From contig CANDMI010000003.1 of NCBI GenBank assembly GCA_947385775.1, positions 26,393-90,392 of the forward strand: a stretch of 64,000 nt of DNA, in the 5' to 3' direction. Both the position numbers and the translations under genes were made by a program. Shown one piece after another: positions 10,532 to 19,619 of the stretch. The stretch comes from an uncultured Eubacterium sp. (GTDB lineage: Bacteria; Bacillota; Clostridia; Lachnospirales; Lachnospiraceae). Numbering within the stretch: the stretch's first letter is position 1; each line of letters starts with the position of its first letter. The notes below the pieces were generated by a model. It saw only the letters and a program-made list of their open reading frames with translations, made no database searches and was not told the DNA's origin.

Positions 10532-10837
10532 TCATTCAAATATTTTCAGACCATGATTAATATAATAATCCATTTTCGAATCTACAGATAAAAGCGCCAT
10601 TCCATTTTTTATTGCCTGCCATATAATTATCCGGTCAAACGGATCTTTATGTTCCCTTGGCAGTTTATAAGAAGAAATCAATTCTTCGTTTTTTAATGAT
10701 TTGCATATTAAAAAGCTGTCTTGTACTTCTTGAAAAAATTCCTCTGGAGTAATTCCTTTTAAAGTAAGTTTGCCAATCGAATATTTGATAGATATTTCCC
10801 ACAAACTTGCCTGGCTATAATAAATCTCGTTGCCCAA
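10532..10837 (-). pseudogene. PIN-domain (VapC-type) toxin lacking its N-terminus
   Basis: The 101 codons match the middle and end of PIN toxins: NEIYYSQASLWEISIKYSIGKL, then HKDPFDRIIIWQA with the conserved acidic residues, and LLSVDSKMDYY. The usual first strand MKYLLDTHxLLW, which supplies the first metal-binding Asp, is absent, and only a nominal TTG at 10837 could start it. The reading frame emerges directly out of the end of the antitoxin gene, so a deletion seems to have fused the two genes. The product should lack ribonuclease activity. Confidence 0.75.
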
Positions 10838-11033
10838 TCAGCTCCTCATCACTTATGTTCCAATCCTTTTCAAAAGACACCGATGCCTTTCCCTCAAGTG
10901 TTCCTAATCTGCGGACTTTTGGTTCTATTTTTTCATCTAATGCAGTGATAATGACTTTCTGATTCATGAAAAAATGTTCTTTCTCTAATGGAACACATAC
11001 TGCTCCATTATAATATCCATGTACTGCCACCAT
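10815..11033 (-). CDS. Antitoxin of a VapBC-type pair, 3' end altered
   Basis: About 72 residues, with a short N-terminal half (VITALDEKIEPKVRRLGTLEGKA) and an acidic C-terminus (FEKDWNISDEELIG) typical of small antitoxins preceding PIN toxins. I chose ATG 11033 because GGAGG sits seven bases upstream; a GTG at 11039 is also in frame. The last residues (QRDLL) are read from toxin DNA in the wrong frame, because a deletion has removed the junction. It overlaps the toxin remnant by 23 bp. It may still bind its operator or neutralise a related toxin elsewhere; that is inference. Confidence 0.65.
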   Translation of the reverse strand: MVAVHGYYNGAVCVPLEKEHFFMNQKVIITALDEKIEPKVRRLGTLEGKASVSFEKDWNISDEELIGQRDLL

Positions 11034-11311
11034 ATGCACCCCTCCATATTTGTTTTTCTTAATTTATAGTATATCCATATTTATAATCAAAATCAACCAC
11101 TCTTTGCAAGCTGATTTTTATATTTACCTGTTTTGACATTCCTATTGTTGTTGCTTCTGAACAGCAAAATGCCCCATTTTAATGATTTTTTAATGTTCCC
11201 ATAAAGAAACTTATATTTTGTTCTAAATAAAAAAAGCATTCATATATTAGTCATGGGACAACTTCTAATGTATATTCACGAGCATACTTTTGTGAGGGGA
11301 GGATAAGGGCA

Positions 11312-12271
11312 ATGGAAAAATTATGGCGGATATTTCCGCTGCATATGAGGGAAGGGCTTCGGGAGGCCGCCGGTGCGTTACATAATATGGAAGAAATCCG
11401 TATCCGGACCGGGCAGCCGGTCATATTGCTGGGCGGGCAGGAGGAATGGTTTTTATTAAAAAAGGCGGAAAAAACGGGATGCCTGACGAAGGAGCCAGCC
11501 GAAGCTTACCGGGCGACGGCGCAGGATTTAAATGATCTGATGGTCTTTATCAGCCGCTATTCGCTGTTTGCGTTTGAAGAAGAACTGAAAAACGGGTTTA
11601 TCACGTTAGAGGGCGGGCACCGGGTGGGGCTGGGGGGACAGGCAGTCTGCCATGGGGAGCGCATCCAGACGCTTCGCAATATTTCCAGTATGAATATCCG
11701 TATCTGCCATCAGGTGAAAGGCTGCGCGAAGGAGCTGGCGCCTTATTTATACCGCCATCCGAAGCAGAAACGCTCTGGCATTTATAACACGTTGATCGTA
11801 TCCCCGCCTGGAATTGGGAAAACGACGCTGCTGCGGGATATGGTGCGCATTTTATCAAATGGGACAAGGCAGCATACGGGGCTAAACGTCAGCATAGTGG
11901 ATGAGCGCTCGGAGATCGCGGGCTGTTATCAGGGGACGCCCCAAAATGACGTGGGGATGCGCACCGATGTGCTGGACGGATGTCCAAAATCAAGCGGGAT
12001 GATGTTTTTGATCCGCACCATGTCTCCGCAGGTGGTGGCGGTAGATGAGCTTGGCTCGAAGGAGGATGTGGCGGCGGTCGCTTATGCGTGCAGTTGCGGA
12101 TGCAGCATTCTTGGCTCCGTACATGCATGGGGGTTAGAGGAGCTGGAAAAAAAGCCTGTTTTAAAAGAGCTGATCCATGGACATTTTGAGCGTTTTTTGG
12201 CAATCCGGCAAATTGAGGGCGGAATGCGCCAGTATGAGCTGTACAACGCCGGAAAAGAGCGGATATGCTAA
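11312..12271 (+). CDS. spoIIIAA: Stage III sporulation protein AA, ATPase
   Basis: Secretion-type ATPase of the SpoIIIA-SpoIIQ channel, which joins mother cell and forespore during engulfment. Of 319 residues, the Walker A motif PPGIGKTTLLRD lies at about 164-175, Walker B is in VVAVDELG, and the N-terminal region EIRIRTGQP is typical of the family. It is the first gene of an eight-gene operon in the canonical order. RBS is GGGGAGGA before ATG 11312. In B. subtilis this operon is under sigma-E; I could not place a convincing sigma-E promoter in the 278 bp upstream, although the stretch is AT-rich with several ATATT motifs. Confidence 0.96.
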   Translation: MEKLWRIFPLHMREGLREAAGALHNMEEIRIRTGQPVILLGGQEEWFLLKKAEKTGCLTKEPAEAYRATAQDLNDLMVFISRYSLFAFEEELKNGFITLEGGHRVGLGGQAVCHGERIQTLRNISSMNIRICHQVKGCAKELAPYLYRHPKQKRSGIYNTLIVSPPGIGKTTLLRDMVRILSNGTRQHTGLNVSIVDERSEIAGCYQGTPQNDVGMRTDVLDGCPKSSGMMFLIRTMSPQVVAVDELGSKEDVAAVAYACSCGCSILGSVHAWGLEELEKKPVLKELIHGHFERFLAIRQIEGGMRQYELYNAGKERIC

Positions 12272-12783
12272 AGCTGGCGGGCTGTATCTGCATCCTGCTT
12301 GCCTCAAGCGGCATGGCGTATTCTTGTATTTACAGCCTGCGTAAAGAGATCAGTCAGAGCGAGCAGCTTTTAGACCTGTTTACGGTGATGGAAGGGGAGC
12401 TTGCATACAGCAGATGCCCGCTGCCGGAGCTTTTAGCGCGGCTGTCCGGACAGCTTGCGGAGCCATACAGCCAGCTTTTTTTGCAAAGCAGCTCTCGGAT
12501 GGAGGAAAACAGAGAGGCGGATATCCCAACAATTTGGGGCCAGTGCTGCGAACAGGCAAGACGGCAGCTTTTTTTATCCCCCCAGGCTTACCAGGCGCTG
12601 CTTCGGATGGGGGAGGCGTTTTCTTATACTTCCCTGGAATCCTCGTTGCAGCTGTTGCGTCTTGGACAGAAAAAAATGGCGGATATCCTTGCTAGACGCA
12701 ATGGGGAATTTGCGGGCAAAAGGAAGCTTTACTGCTGTTTGTCTTATATGGCAGGGTTGTTTTCGATTATTTTGTTGTTATGA
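12265..12783 (+). CDS. spoIIIAB: Stage III sporulation protein AB
   Basis: The 172 residues begin with a hydrophobic segment (LAGCICILLASSGMAYS) and end with a second one (YMAGLFSIILLL). The long alpha-helical middle resembles the type II secretion GspF fold assigned to SpoIIIAB. It overlaps spoIIIAA by seven bases, indicating coupled translation. It is a membrane platform component of the feeding channel. Confidence 0.95.
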   Translation: MLKLAGCICILLASSGMAYSCIYSLRKEISQSEQLLDLFTVMEGELAYSRCPLPELLARLSGQLAEPYSQLFLQSSSRMEENREADIPTIWGQCCEQARRQLFLSPQAYQALLRMGEAFSYTSLESSLQLLRLGQKKMADILARRNGEFAGKRKLYCCLSYMAGLFSIILLL

Positions 12784-12809
12784 AAAAGCTGCCGGGAGGG
12801 CTGTTTGGA

Positions 12810-13004
12810 ATGAGCGTTAATTTAATTTTTAAAATCGCCGCCGTAGGGATCATCGTTACGGTGTTAAGCCAGGTCTTAAAGCATAGCGGGAGGGAGGAGC
12901 ACGCGTTTTTGATCAGCCTTGCGGGGCTGATGATCGTGCTGTTTTGGGTATTGCCTTACATTTATGACTTATTTGAAACGATGCGCTCTTTGTTTGCGCT
13001 ATAA
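12810..13004 (+). CDS. spoIIIAC: Stage III sporulation protein AC
   Basis: Small integral membrane protein of 64 residues with two hydrophobic helices (IFKIAAVGIIVTVLSQVL and LISLAGLMIVLFWVLPYIY) separated by a short charged loop (KHSGREEHA), as in the family. I chose ATG 12810 (MSVNLIFK) because GGGAGGG lies just upstream and it matches the usual length. An ATG at 12780 overlapping the spoIIIAB stop would add ten residues. Confidence 0.93.
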   Translation: MSVNLIFKIAAVGIIVTVLSQVLKHSGREEHAFLISLAGLMIVLFWVLPYIYDLFETMRSLFAL

Positions 13005-13033
13005 AGGGCGTGTCGTAAGATTGGGGTGATGGA

Positions 13034-13417
13034 ATGGACATGATAAAAATAGCGGCGCTTGCGGTCAGCGGGGTCATGCTTGCGTTAACGCTAAAGCAGA
13101 CGAAGCCGGAATACAGCATTGTCATTGGCATGGCGGTGTGCATCTGCATTTTTATTTATGTGATGTCAAAATTGCAGGTTGTGCTTGGATACTTAAAGCA
13201 GCTGGAAACGGCAATCCATGTGGACAGCGTCTATCTGGACATTATTTTAAAAATGCTTGGCATTACGTATATTACGCAGTTTGCTTCGGACATATGCAAA
13301 GACGCGGGATACAGCGCGGTTGCGAACCAGATCGAACTGTTTGCAAAGGTGTCGGTATTGTTTTTAAGCTTTCCAGTATTAACGACACTTGTAAAGACCA
13401 TTGGGGAGGCGCTGTGA
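13034..13417 (+). CDS. spoIIIAD: Stage III sporulation protein AD
   Basis: A 127-residue membrane protein related to SpoIIIAC, with an added third helix. Hydrophobic segments are IKIAALAVSGVMLALTL, YSIVIGMAVCICIFIYVM and the C-terminal FAKVSVLFLSFPVLTTLV. RBS is TTGGGGTGATGG before the ATG. Its stop overlaps the likely GTG start of spoIIIAE as GTGA. Confidence 0.94.
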   Translation: MDMIKIAALAVSGVMLALTLKQTKPEYSIVIGMAVCICIFIYVMSKLQVVLGYLKQLETAIHVDSVYLDIILKMLGITYITQFASDICKDAGYSAVANQIELFAKVSVLFLSFPVLTTLVKTIGEAL

Positions 13418-14598
13418 GGAAACGGGTAATGCTGCTGCTGTTTACTGGAGTATTTGTGGTTTTGTTGCAGACCGTAAGCCTTGCGGCAGCGGATGAAACA
13501 GCGCAAGCGCCAAAAACCGATGTAACTGAAGATATCCAGGAAGAAACGGAAAGCATTTTAGGGGATCTGGGGCTGTCGGACGTGGATTCTTATTTACAGC
13601 AGGAAGGAAACGGACAGCTTACGTTTTCCGGGCTGGTACGGGATCTGATGAAAAACGGGCTTGCGTTTGAATTTTCTTCCGTTGGAAAAGCAGTGCGTTC
13701 TGTGATCGTACAGGATTTCCAGGAAAACCGTAAGTCGCTGCTGCAAATCTTAACGCTTGCCATTGCATTTTCGATTTTGCTGCAAATGACTCCCTCCGCC
13801 CAAAAAACGTACCTTGCGGATACGGGCTTTCTTGGCATTTATCTGATCTTAATGCTGCTTTTGCTGAAATTGTTTCTTTTGATGACCGGGACGGTGGAAG
13901 GGTATCTGGCGAAATTAACGGATTTTATGCAGGTGCTACAGCCCGTGTTTTGCCTTAGCATGGTCTTTTCCACCGGAAGCATGAGCGCGGGGGTGTATTA
14001 CGAAATGCTGCTTTTGCTCATATTTTTAATCGAAACCGTATTTGTGAAAATACTGCTTCCGGTTGTGCAGGTTTATATGGTGTTGCAGTTAATTAATTAT
14101 ATGATGGAAGGCCAGCGTTTTACCCGGATCGCCTGTTTTTTGTCAAATGGCGTGAAATGGTGCACAAAGGCGTTTTTAACGGCGGTCATTGGATTTAATT
14201 TTGTGCAGGGCCTGCTTGCGCCGGGAATCGACGGGGTGAAACGAAGCGTAGCCGCCGGGGCGGTGCGCATCGTGCCGGGAATCGGACAGGTTATGAACTC
14301 TACGACAGAAATACTGGCTGGCTCTGCGATGTTAATAAAAAACAGCGTTGGCGCGGCGGCTTTGGTCATCCTTGCGGTCATAAGCTTTCTTCCGCTTTTA
14401 AAGATCGCGGTTTTGATGCTGCTGTACCAAGGCTGCGCCGCACTTTTAGAGCCGGTGGCGGATAAACGGATCTGTGCGGCTACGGCGGCGCTTGGGCAGT
14501 CGGCGGCATTGTTTTTACGGCTGATGTTTTATGCGGTGTTGCTGTTTTTTTTATCGATCGCGGTGATCTGCACGGTTACGACGTTATCGGCAAGATAA
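13414..14598 (+). CDS. spoIIIAE: Stage III sporulation protein AE
   Basis: Multi-pass membrane protein of about 394 residues, probably the channel's largest membrane part. A GTG start at 13414 overlaps the spoIIIAD stop and gives a normal signal-like N-terminus (MRKRVMLLLFTGVFVVLLQT) with positive charges, preceded by GGGGAGG. An ATG at 13429 would drop those charges. The open frame extends back to 13138, but that part is a shadow of spoIIIAD. After an acidic lumenal stretch come about seven to eight hydrophobic helices. The motif APGIDGVKRSVAAGAVRIVPGIG is characteristic of the family. Confidence 0.94.
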   Translation: MRKRVMLLLFTGVFVVLLQTVSLAAADETAQAPKTDVTEDIQEETESILGDLGLSDVDSYLQQEGNGQLTFSGLVRDLMKNGLAFEFSSVGKAVRSVIVQDFQENRKSLLQILTLAIAFSILLQMTPSAQKTYLADTGFLGIYLILMLLLLKLFLLMTGTVEGYLAKLTDFMQVLQPVFCLSMVFSTGSMSAGVYYEMLLLLIFLIETVFVKILLPVVQVYMVLQLINYMMEGQRFTRIACFLSNGVKWCTKAFLTAVIGFNFVQGLLAPGIDGVKRSVAAGAVRIVPGIGQVMNSTTEILAGSAMLIKNSVGAAALVILAVISFLPLLKIAVLMLLYQGCAALLEPVADKRICAATAALGQSAALFLRLMFYAVLLFFLSIAVICTVTTLSAR

Positions 14599-14619
14599 TG
14601 GACGGGAGAAGGGGGAGCG

Positions 14620-15150
14620 ATGGATTCGGTTTTAGGTTGGCTCAAAGAGTTTTTGATCGTTTATTTGATCCTTACGGTGTTTACGCAGCTTTGCGCGTCG
14701 CAGCAGTTAAAAAAATACTTAAGATTTTTTTCAGGCGTGATCCTGCTTTTGATGCTGTTTTCCCCGATCATGCGTCTGTTAGGAAGGGACGCTTCGGGAG
14801 CGTTTTTTGAAACGTCTTCATTTGAAGAAAAGGTGTCTTATGAAGCGTTTTTGGAGCAGCTTGACAGCATACGGCAGGATTCCAAAAAGCTTGCGTTTCT
14901 AAACAATGACAATACGATGCGAAAATATGAGGACGCGATCGCCAGGGATATTTTACGGCAGGCGAATGGTCAGCAGATTTTCGTGTCGAAAGTCCAGGTC
15001 CGGCTGAATGGGCAGTATGAGATTGAGGGCGTGTCGGCCTGGCTTTCCGCTTCCGCCACAAAGGAAGAAAAAAAGGAGGCAAAAAAGGAGCTGGCGCGGT
15101 TATTGCGGGACACGTATGGGATAGAGGAGGAGCGGCTGAATATCAGCTGA
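14620..15150 (+). CDS. spoIIIAF: Stage III sporulation protein AF
   Basis: 176 residues with two N-terminal helices (LGWLKEFLIVYLILTVFTQL and YLRFFSGVILLLMLFSPIM) and a soluble C-terminal domain facing the intermembrane space. It contains the ring-forming type fold seen in SpoIIIAF and SpoIIIAG (VSKVQVRLNGQYEIEGV). RBS is GAAGGGGGAG. It lies 21 bp after spoIIIAE. Confidence 0.92.
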   Translation: MDSVLGWLKEFLIVYLILTVFTQLCASQQLKKYLRFFSGVILLLMLFSPIMRLLGRDASGAFFETSSFEEKVSYEAFLEQLDSIRQDSKKLAFLNNDNTMRKYEDAIARDILRQANGQQIFVSKVQVRLNGQYEIEGVSAWLSASATKEEKKEAKKELARLLRDTYGIEEERLNIS

Positions 15151-15160
15151 TGGTGGGATT

Positions 15161-15691
15161 ATGAAGGGAGTTCCTGATTTTTTTCAGAAAATGGATAAAA
15201 CAAAGTGGCTGATCTTAGGGCTGTGCGGGGCGCTGCTTTTGATCATAGCCCTGCCCACAGACGGCGGCAGGCAAAAGAAAGACAGCCTGACGCAGCAGGA
15301 GACGGGCAGCGCCCAGGAGGAAGAAAGCCGTATACAGGCGTATAAAAAGCAGCTGTCGGGGGAATTGGAGCGCACCCTTGGCTACATGCATGGAGTCGGG
15401 AAGGCGCATGTTATGATCACGTTTCAGGACAGCGGGGAAAATGTCGTGGAAAAGGATATTTCCAAGTCTGAAAATACGAAAGCAAACAGCGGATACCAGG
15501 AATCCACGGTTTACGGCGAGGCGGATGGCAAAAACCCGTATGTCAGCCAGCAGAAGCTTCCGAAAGTAGAGGGGGTTTTTGTGGTGGCCGAAGGAGGCGG
15601 GGATTCCGTTGTAAAGCAGGATATTTTAGACGTGGTCATGGCGCTGTTTCCAATCGACGCCCACAAGGTTAAAATCGTCAAGATGGAATAA
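15161..15691 (+). CDS. spoIIIAG: Stage III sporulation protein AG
   Basis: 176 residues with one N-terminal membrane helix (WLILGLCGALLLIIALP) and a soluble domain. The family motif GVGKAHVMITFQDSGENVVEKD is recognisable from about residue 78, as is VEGVFVVAEGGGD near 130. SpoIIIAG oligomerises into the large ring of the channel. It begins ten bases after spoIIIAF ends. Confidence 0.95.
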   Translation: MKGVPDFFQKMDKTKWLILGLCGALLLIIALPTDGGRQKKDSLTQQETGSAQEEESRIQAYKKQLSGELERTLGYMHGVGKAHVMITFQDSGENVVEKDISKSENTKANSGYQESTVYGEADGKNPYVSQQKLPKVEGVFVVAEGGGDSVVKQDILDVVMALFPIDAHKVKIVKME

Positions 15692-15748
15692 ATTGCAGGA
15701 CGCATGAATACAATAAATTAGTAAAAAGACCATGCAGGGAGAAGGAAA

Positions 15749-16495
15749 ATGAAAAAAATATTTAAAAAAAACCAGGTTGTCATTACTGCATTGGCGCTGA
15801 TGATTGCTGCGGCAGGTTATTTAAGCTATACATACAGCGGCATTGGTGATGATAAACTAAAAGAAGCCAGCGCTGAGCTTACGGATGAAGATTACGAGAT
15901 CGTCGCAAAGGACACCCAGGTGGACGCGGAAATATTTACGGAAGAAGAGCTGGATACAAGCACGGACGATGCAAAAAAAGCGCAGGATGCAAAAAATAAA
16001 GACAGTCAGGCGGATGACGGCAAGAAAAACACAGACGGCGAAAACGCCGACGCAAACAAAAAAGACGGCGATTCCGAGCAGATCGACAACCCGGGGGAGA
16101 CGGTGCTTACAAGCTCAAAAGTATCCAACGTGGATTTTGCGGTGGAAGCAAAGCTCAACCGTGAGCAGGTGCGTTCGCAAAATAAAGAGGATTTGATGAA
16201 AGTCATCAACAGCACGGCGCTTTCGGATACGGAAAAGCAGGAAGCCGTTGACAAAATGGTGACCTTAACAGACACCGCGCAGAGGGAAGCCGACGCGGAG
16301 ATGCTTTTGGAAGCGAAAGGCTTTACGGATGTGGTAGTGAGCGTTACGGATAATGCGGCGGACGTGGTGCTGAATATGGGTGACGTGACCGACGCAAAGC
16401 GGGCGCAGATCGAGGATATTGTAAAGCGTAAGGCGAAGGTTTCGGCGGAAAATATTGTGATCACGCCGATTACGACGAAAAAGGCGGAAAAATAG
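15749..16495 (+). CDS. spoIIIAH: Stage III sporulation protein AH
   Basis: The 248 residues start with a signal-anchor (IFKKNQVVITALALMIAAAGYL). A long Asp/Lys-rich low-complexity linker (about 65-115) follows, then the YscJ-like ring domain (MLLEAKGFTDVVVSVTDNAADVVL). SpoIIIAH pairs with forespore SpoIIQ across the intermembrane space. The linker is longer than in B. subtilis. It is the last gene of the operon, after 57 bp, and a strong terminator follows. Confidence 0.95.
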   Translation: MKKIFKKNQVVITALALMIAAAGYLSYTYSGIGDDKLKEASAELTDEDYEIVAKDTQVDAEIFTEEELDTSTDDAKKAQDAKNKDSQADDGKKNTDGENADANKKDGDSEQIDNPGETVLTSSKVSNVDFAVEAKLNREQVRSQNKEDLMKVINSTALSDTEKQEAVDKMVTLTDTAQREADAEMLLEAKGFTDVVVSVTDNAADVVLNMGDVTDAKRAQIEDIVKRKAKVSAENIVITPITTKKAEK

Positions 16496-16542
16496 GCTGG
16501 GTTTGCGAGAGCCGCTGGATATAGAAAGCGGCGCTATGATAC

Positions 16543-16609
16543 AAAACGCCAGCCGCCTGTCAAAGAAGCATTCTTAAGCTTCTCCAACTGACAGGTGGCT
16601 GGCGTTTTT
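16543..16609 (+). terminator. Terminator after the spoIIIA operon
   Basis: AAAACGCCAGCCGCCTGTCA and TGACAGGTGGCTGGCGTTTTT pair over about 18 bp with one mismatch. The loop holds its own small palindrome (AGAAGC...GCTTCT). A-rich and T-rich flanks make it usable from both sides, so it can also serve the convergent galT. Confidence 0.9.
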
Positions 16610-16639
16610 GTTATTTAAATAAATTTTAATTTAGGCGTA

Positions 16640-18175
16640 TTATGCGTTCACGGTTTGAATAAACCGAAGGAACGCGTCTCTGCCTTCTTTTGTGCATTTG
16701 TACACGCCAGCGTCTTTTAACACTTCCTGGAACACAAGCCCGATCTCGTTGCGGATGACCGTATCAATATTGGATTCCGTAATCGAATCATATTTCGCGC
16801 GGAATGCGTCGACCCAGTCCGCATGCTTTGCGATGGCTTCATCAGAACGGATGTCCGCGCCGGAGAGCATTGCGGCTTTCAGCGTTGCCATTTCGTCTTT
16901 TAAACGGGCTGGAAGTACGGCTAAGCCCATCACTTCGATCAAGCCGATGTTTTCCTTTTTGATATGGTGCAGATTCGCGTGCGGGTGGTATACGCCAAGC
17001 GGATGCTCGTCGGTTGTAATGTTGTTTCGAAGCACCAAATCCAGCTCGTAGCTTTCGCCGCGCCTTCTTGCGATCGGGGTGATCGTATTGTGCGGCTCCC
17101 CGTCTGTGTTTGCGAAAATAAACGCGGCTTCGTCGGTGTACCCGCGCCATTTTTGCAGGATTTTATCCGCCAGGTCGATCAGCCGTTCCTTTTCCGGGGC
17201 GGTCAGGCGGATGACGGACATCGGCCATTTTACGATCCCGGCTTTTACGTCGTTGAAACCGGAAAATTCGATCTCGGTTTCGATCGGAGCTTTTGCCATT
17301 GCAAACTCATAATGCCCGCCCTGGAAATGGTCGTGGCTTAAAATAGAGCCGCCTACGATCGGAAGGTCCGCGTTGGAGCCTACAAAATAATGCGGGAACT
17401 GCTCGACAAAGTCTAAAAGCTTGCCAAATGCGGCGCGTTCGATCTTCATCGGGGTATGCTTGGAATTAAATACGATGCAGTGCTCGTTGTAATAAACATA
17501 CGGCGAATATTGTAAGTACCAATCGCTCTGGTTGATGACGATCGGCATGATCCGGTGGTTTTGCCTTGCCGGATGGTTAATGCGCCCCGCGTATCCTTCG
17601 TTTTCTTTACAGAGCAGGCATTTTGGATAGCCGCTTTGCTTTGCCAGCTTTGCGGCGGCGATCGCTTTTGGGTCTTTTTCCGGTTTTGATAGGTTGACCG
17701 TAATGTCAAGCTGTCCGTATTCCGTATCCGTCGTCCATTTTAAGTCTTTTTTGATCCGGTATCTGCGGATATAATCGGAATCACAGCACAATTTGTAAAA
17801 ATAGTCCGTTGCGGCCTGCGGCGACTGGTTTTGGTATAAATCCCGGAATTTTGCGATGGCTTCGCTTGGCCTTGGAACTAAAAGCCCCATGATCTTTGTG
17901 TCGAACAGGTCGCGGGCCACAATGCCGTCCTCTTTTAGAATGCCTTGTTCCAGCGCGTATTCCATCATGGAATTTAAAATGCCTTCCAGCTTTTCTTCGG
18001 CTTCCTCCTGGGTAAAGCGAGGCTTCGTTTCCCATGCCTGCGCCACATTGTCATCCAGCTCGTCTAATTCAAATAATTCTAACAGGCGGTTTATCGTATA
18101 GATTTTATCTTCTGGGAAAATCAATCCGGTCGCAAGCCCGTATTCAGTCAGTTGTAAAATATTCTCCTGTATCAT
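16640..18175 (-). CDS. galT: UDP-glucose-hexose-1-phosphate uridylyltransferase, Firmicutes type
   Basis: Leloir pathway: exchanges uridylyl between UDP-glucose and galactose-1-phosphate. 511 residues, the long type-2 form seen in Bacillus, Lactobacillus and Clostridia. The HxHxQ-like active site appears as SHDHFQGGHYEFAMAKAP, and NHPARQNHRIMP and a Cys pair (CLLCKENEG) are also family features. It follows galK by 17 bp on the same strand and is transcribed after it. GalE and a galactose importer are not in this window. Confidence 0.95.
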   Translation of the reverse strand: MIQENILQLTEYGLATGLIFPEDKIYTINRLLELFELDELDDNVAQAWETKPRFTQEEAEEKLEGILNSMMEYALEQGILKEDGIVARDLFDTKIMGLLVPRPSEAIAKFRDLYQNQSPQAATDYFYKLCCDSDYIRRYRIKKDLKWTTDTEYGQLDITVNLSKPEKDPKAIAAAKLAKQSGYPKCLLCKENEGYAGRINHPARQNHRIMPIVINQSDWYLQYSPYVYYNEHCIVFNSKHTPMKIERAAFGKLLDFVEQFPHYFVGSNADLPIVGGSILSHDHFQGGHYEFAMAKAPIETEIEFSGFNDVKAGIVKWPMSVIRLTAPEKERLIDLADKILQKWRGYTDEAAFIFANTDGEPHNTITPIARRRGESYELDLVLRNNITTDEHPLGVYHPHANLHHIKKENIGLIEVMGLAVLPARLKDEMATLKAAMLSGADIRSDEAIAKHADWVDAFRAKYDSITESNIDTVIRNEIGLVFQEVLKDAGVYKCTKEGRDAFLRFIQTVNA

Positions 18176-18192
18176 GTTTTCTCCCTTCTAAT

Positions 18193-19362
18193 TTAAGACA
18201 ACCTGGTCGGGCCGTCGCCGATTTCTACGACATAGAAATCCCCGGCGTATCCGATTTTTTCCTCATAAGCCTTTCCGACTTTTTCAATAAAGGTATCCAC
18301 CGCTTCTTCTTTTACAATGCTTACCGTGCATCCGCCAAAGCCCGCGCCGGTCATGCGGGAGCCGATCACGCCCTCGATTTTCCAGGCTTCCTCCACCATC
18401 GTGTCTAATTCAATGCCTGTTACCTCATAGTCGTCCCGCAAGGATACATGGGACGCGTTCATTAATTCGCCAAACAGCTTTACGTCCCCGGATTTTAACG
18501 CGTCTACGGCTTTTAATGTACGCTGGTTTTCATACACAGCATGTTTTGCGCGTTTTTTACGTGTTTCATCCTGGATTGCGTCTTTGTGCTGCTCAAACTG
18601 CTCTTCGGTTAAATCCCCCAGGGAATTAATGCTTACCACACTTTTTAGCTCTTCTAATGCGGTTTCGCATTCGCTTCGTCTTTCGTTATACTTGGAATCC
18701 CCAAGCCCGCGCTTTTTATTCGTGCAGGAAATAATGATCTTAGCCCCGGTCAGCTTGATTGGGGCGTAATCAAATTTCAGCGTCGCCGTGTCTAAAAAGA
18801 TCGCGTTGTCCGCTTTGCCCATCGCAATGGCAAACTGGTCCATAATGCCGCAGTTTACGCCGTTAAAATTGTTTTCGGAATACTGCCCGATCAGCGCGAG
18901 ATCCTGGTTTGTCACCTCAAACCCAAACAGGTCTTTTAGGATATATCCGGTCAGCACTTCCACGGAAGCCGAGGAGGATAATCCGGAGCCGTTTGGGATG
19001 TTTCCAAATAAAAGCAGATCCATGCCCTTTGTGACCTGCATTCCTTTTTCTTTGAACGCCCACATAACGCCCTTTGGATAATTTGTCCAGTTTGCGGCTT
19101 TGTCCGGCTTTAAGTCATCCAAAGAGGATTCTAAAACTCCAAATTTTTCGAAATTCATAGAGAAGAAACGAAGCTTGTTGTCCTCCCTTTGGCGGACTGC
19201 GCCATAAGTGCCGATCGTAAGCGCGCATGGAAAGACATGCCCTCCATTATAATCCGTATGCTCACCGATCAAATTTACGCGTCCTGGCGCAAAGTAAAGA
19301 CGGATATCGCCTTCCGCTCCAAAAATTTCCTTAAATTTTGCTAAAATCTGCTCCTGCATCAT
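18193..19362 (-). CDS. galK: Galactokinase
   Basis: Phosphorylates galactose at C1 using ATP. 389 residues with the galactokinase signature GRVNLIGEHTDYNGG near residue 28, the GHMP ATP motif GNIPNGSGLSSSASVEV near 118, and the C-terminal GFGGCTVSIV. I chose ATG 19362 (MMQEQILAKF) because AAGGAG lies six bases upstream; the in-frame extension to 19428 has no site. A sigma-A promoter sits 60 bp upstream. Confidence 0.96.
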   Translation of the reverse strand: MMQEQILAKFKEIFGAEGDIRLYFAPGRVNLIGEHTDYNGGHVFPCALTIGTYGAVRQREDNKLRFFSMNFEKFGVLESSLDDLKPDKAANWTNYPKGVMWAFKEKGMQVTKGMDLLLFGNIPNGSGLSSSASVEVLTGYILKDLFGFEVTNQDLALIGQYSENNFNGVNCGIMDQFAIAMGKADNAIFLDTATLKFDYAPIKLTGAKIIISCTNKKRGLGDSKYNERRSECETALEELKSVVSINSLGDLTEEQFEQHKDAIQDETRKKRAKHAVYENQRTLKAVDALKSGDVKLFGELMNASHVSLRDDYEVTGIELDTMVEEAWKIEGVIGSRMTGAGFGGCTVSIVKEEAVDTFIEKVGKAYEEKIGYAGDFYVVEIGDGPTRLS

Positions 19363-19417
19363 TTTTTCTCCTTTCTGATTTTTGCATGTTTTATTTGCAA
19401 GCGTGCCTGATAACTCT

Positions 19418-19446
19418 ATTATACGCACCTATAGATTTGATTTCAA
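19418..19446 (-). promoter_or_regulatory. galKT promoter
   Basis: On the minus strand, TTGAAA (19441-19446) and a perfect TATAAT (19418-19423) are separated by exactly 17 bp. It lies about 55-85 bp upstream of galK. I saw no clear GalR-type operator. Confidence 0.8.
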
Positions 19447-19619
19447 TTTTTATTTCCAGATTTACAACAATTTTCCGATAACCTGCAACAAAATAGCAGG
19501 TCGGTCCGCCGCGTGCGGCGTGAGGTCAAATTTTGCACAAAATATGGCGGGATGGATGAATGTTTTTTTCATTTTTTCCATAAACTTTAGGAAATCCAGG
19601 ATATTTTCTACATTTTCCA

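Noticed and set aside
11034-11311. Sigma-E promoter of the spoIIIA operon
   Set aside because: Several ATATT and CATA motifs occur, but no pair has the correct spacing, so none is called.
13138-13413. N-terminal extension of spoIIIAE by 92 codons
   Set aside because: The extension is a shadow of spoIIIAD in another frame; the signal-peptide-like start at 13414 fits the family.
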